NCBI RefSeq assembly: GCF_050624435.1
Contig: NC_134531.1
Span: 251,362,812-251,426,811 of the forward strand
Length of the DNA stretch: 64,000 bases
Direction of reading: 5' to 3'
Origin: Tenrec ecaudatus
Lineage: Eukaryota > Chordata > Mammalia > Afrosoricida > Tenrecidae
Within the stretch, counting starts at the first letter, position 1. Every line of letters begins with the position of its first letter. Under the pieces are notes generated by a model. It saw only the letters and a list, made by a program, of their open reading frames with translations, did no database searches and was not told where the DNA came from. Below are positions 62,071-64,000 of the stretch, in pieces. The position numbers were made by a program, and so were the translations under genes.

Positions 62071-64000
62071 ATAAGGAAGAAAAGGGAAGTGGGGGCATGG
62101 GGCACTAATCCACCCAAGGGGAGGGTATTGTTTATATCTCCACAGGGAAAGTGGGACCAGACTTCAACCCAGTGCCGCATGGTGTGAATGCAATATCCCG
62201 GGGTGGAGTAGGGAACCAGTGGAGAGGTCTGGGAGGCTGGCCCCAGCACCAAAAATTAAGTGGATTCCTGCCCCTCCCCCGAAAAGAATTTGTTTCAAAG
62301 GATGACATTGATTCTGCAGCTCTGGGAGATGGACATATCTGATCAGAGCACATGGGAGCAGATGAAGGGGCAGGAGGAGAGAGTGGAACACGAGGCCGTG
62401 AGGATGATGTTCCTGAGTAGAGCAGCCAGTCCACAGAGAGAACAACATGGCTGGCCCTACTATGAGAGATGATGCCCCTCAGTGACTAAGGGCGATACAG
62501 GGGACAGCACCGGAGACACAGTGTGGGAATTGCACCTGAACTGATCCCACCACACCGAGGCAAAGCACTGGGGGAGTGCAGTGGAACAGCAAGGGAATGG
62601 AGTGGCAAGGTACCCAGGGAATGCTGAAAGTGGACTTTGGGGCCAGGGCGTGGTGCCCCAACAGACTGGACTAGAAAATGCTCCGAAGGGCCAGCAAACA
62701 ATCCTTGAACGAACTACAAGCCTTTCTTTTGTGAAGTGTTTTGTTTTGTTCTTTGTCAATGGTTTGTTTTTGTTGTTTTATTGTCTGGGTGTATACTGTT
62801 GCTTTGTTTTCCTCTGTCTTGTTTTCGTGCATGTTAGTGTCTCCACAGGTCTGTCTGAATAGGACAGGCTGGATGAACTATCTGGAGGAAAAACAATAGG
62901 ACAGACAGTTCCGGGGGGACAGACAGTTCCAGGTGGGGGAGGAGGAGGAGGGTAAGGAAGTGGTGTTAATAAACACAGGGACAAGGGAACAACATGGGAC
63001 CCAAAATGGTAGTGAGGGGGGAGTGGCAGGCCTGATGGGGAACGATCAAGGGTAAGGTTGCGTAGAGAAGAGGTATAGCTGTAGCCCAGGTGGGGACGGA
63101 GCATGGTGGTGGGGCAGGAGGAAAGTCAAGGGAGATGGAGGAAGGACCTGGGAGTCAAGGGGCATTTATGGAGGTCTAGACAAAGACATGTACATGCAAA
63201 CATATATATGAGGATGGGGAAATAGATCTAAGTGTCTACATTTATAGGTTTAATATTAAGGTGGCGGAAGGATCTTGGGCCTCTGCTCAAGCACTCCCTC
63301 AATGCATGAATACTTTCGTTTATTAAATTGGTACTCTATGAAGCTCATTCTCCCGACACAACTGCTGAAGTCAAAGTGGGTGAACAAGTAAATGTGGTGA
63401 AGAAAGCTGATGGTGCCCGGCTATCAAAAGAGATAGTGACTGGGGTCTTAAAGACTTGAAGATAGACAGGCGGCCATCTAGCTCAGAAGCAACAAAGCCC
63501 ACATGGAAGAACACACCAGCCTGTGTGAGCGAGTGATCCCAAAGGGATCAGTTATCAGGCATCAAAGAACAAAAAAATCATCATATCATTGGCTGCACAC
63601 CTCCATGATAGGATCGCTGAAGACAAATGGGTGCATAAGCAAATGTGGTGAAGAAAGCTGATGGTGCCCGGCTATCAAAAGAGACAGTGTCTGGGGTCTT
63701 AAAGGCTTGAAGATAAACAAGCGGCCATCTAGCTCGGAAGCAAAAAAGCCCACATGGAAGAAGCACACCAGCCAGTGCGATCACGAGGTGCCCAAGGGAC
63801 CAGGTATAAGGCATCATGCAAAAAAAAAAAAAAAAGGCATCATGCAAAAAAAAAGTATGTATATATATATATATATATACATACCATATTGAATGAAGGG
63901 GGAAGTGCAGAGTGGAGACCCAAGGTCCAAGTGTCGGCCAATGGAGATCCACTCATAGAGGGGTTAAGGAGAGGAGATGGGTCAGTCAGGGTGCGAGGTA
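62071..64000 (+). mobile_element. R3 repeat, double-module copy, continues past the window
   Basis: From 'ggggcatggggcactaatcc' and 'gttggtattg'-type text through 'tctgatcagagcacatggga', 'ggacagcaccggagacacag', 'gaatgctgaaagtggacttt', '(gtttt)n', 'ataggacaggctggatgaac', 'ggcatttatggaggtctaga' and two module copies (63392 and 63643, period about 251 bp). It includes an (AT)n patch at 63857-63880. It is less worn than most copies and matches 7545-8870 closely over the shared part. The 3' end is outside the window. Confidence 0.85.

Overview
The window is nuclear DNA of a placental mammal, most likely an afrotherian and probably a tenrec (Echinops-like). Three repeat groups point there. First, tRNA-derived AfroSINEs occur on both strands, for example at 27685-27890 and 35229-35445. 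Second, RTE-type LINEs have the tail shared with AfroSINEs (20484-22690 and 30412-34015). Third, 42357-45375 holds a SPIN-type hAT DNA transposon, a family known to have entered the tenrec lineage by horizontal transfer. No host gene with introns, no tRNA or rRNA gene and no CRISPR array was seen. The region is gene-poor and built mostly from transposable elements.

Layout. 1-5.4 kb: mostly unclassified DNA with a MIR, an AfroSINE and a possible old LTR. 5.4-14 kb: three ERVL/MLT2-like solo LTRs, two long copies of a retroposed 3'-UTR-like repeat (here 'R3', probably the very long 3' end of an afrotherian LINE-1), RTE tails and microsatellites. 14-20.5 kb: unclassified DNA, a rearranged pair of R3 copies, another solo LTR and an L1 ORF2 3' end. 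20.5-22.7 kb: RTE relics with a small MITE. 22.7-30.4 kb: more R3 copies, an AfroSINE, and an L1 relic split by a solo LTR. 30.4-34 kb: a long minus-strand RTE with R3 copies stacked at one target site. 34-42 kb: AT-rich, poorly classified DNA, a solo LTR with a 62-bp triplication, and an R3 copy inside an RTE tail. 42.3-49.3 kb: the SPIN element (itself invaded), then an R3 copy carrying an RPL21 retrocopy, then another R3 copy. 50-52.5 kb: an AfroSINE split by a 2.26-kb R3 copy. 52.5-56.4 kb: mostly unclassified, with three AfroSINEs. 56.4-64 kb: a minus-strand R3 copy, an old L1 (5' end, ORF1, part of ORF2), then an R3 copy running off the window.

Protein-coding content is limited to two relics. 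One is an intronless, uninterrupted 160-codon RPL21 retrocopy (minus strand). The other is a frameshifted but nearly full-span hAT transposase (minus strand). Both owe their presence to transposition: RPL21 was copied by LINE machinery, and the transposase is the SPIN element's own. R3 copies cover roughly 19 kb of the 64 kb by my boundary estimates. Their target-site duplications, A-rich ends and nesting allow a relative order of insertion to be read. I found no previously undescribed cellular system. The most interesting items are the SPIN relic with its nested insertions, the RPL21 retrocopy, the repeated use of one target site at 32.4-33.5 kb, and the modular structure of R3. Family names come from memory of consensus sequences, not from a search.
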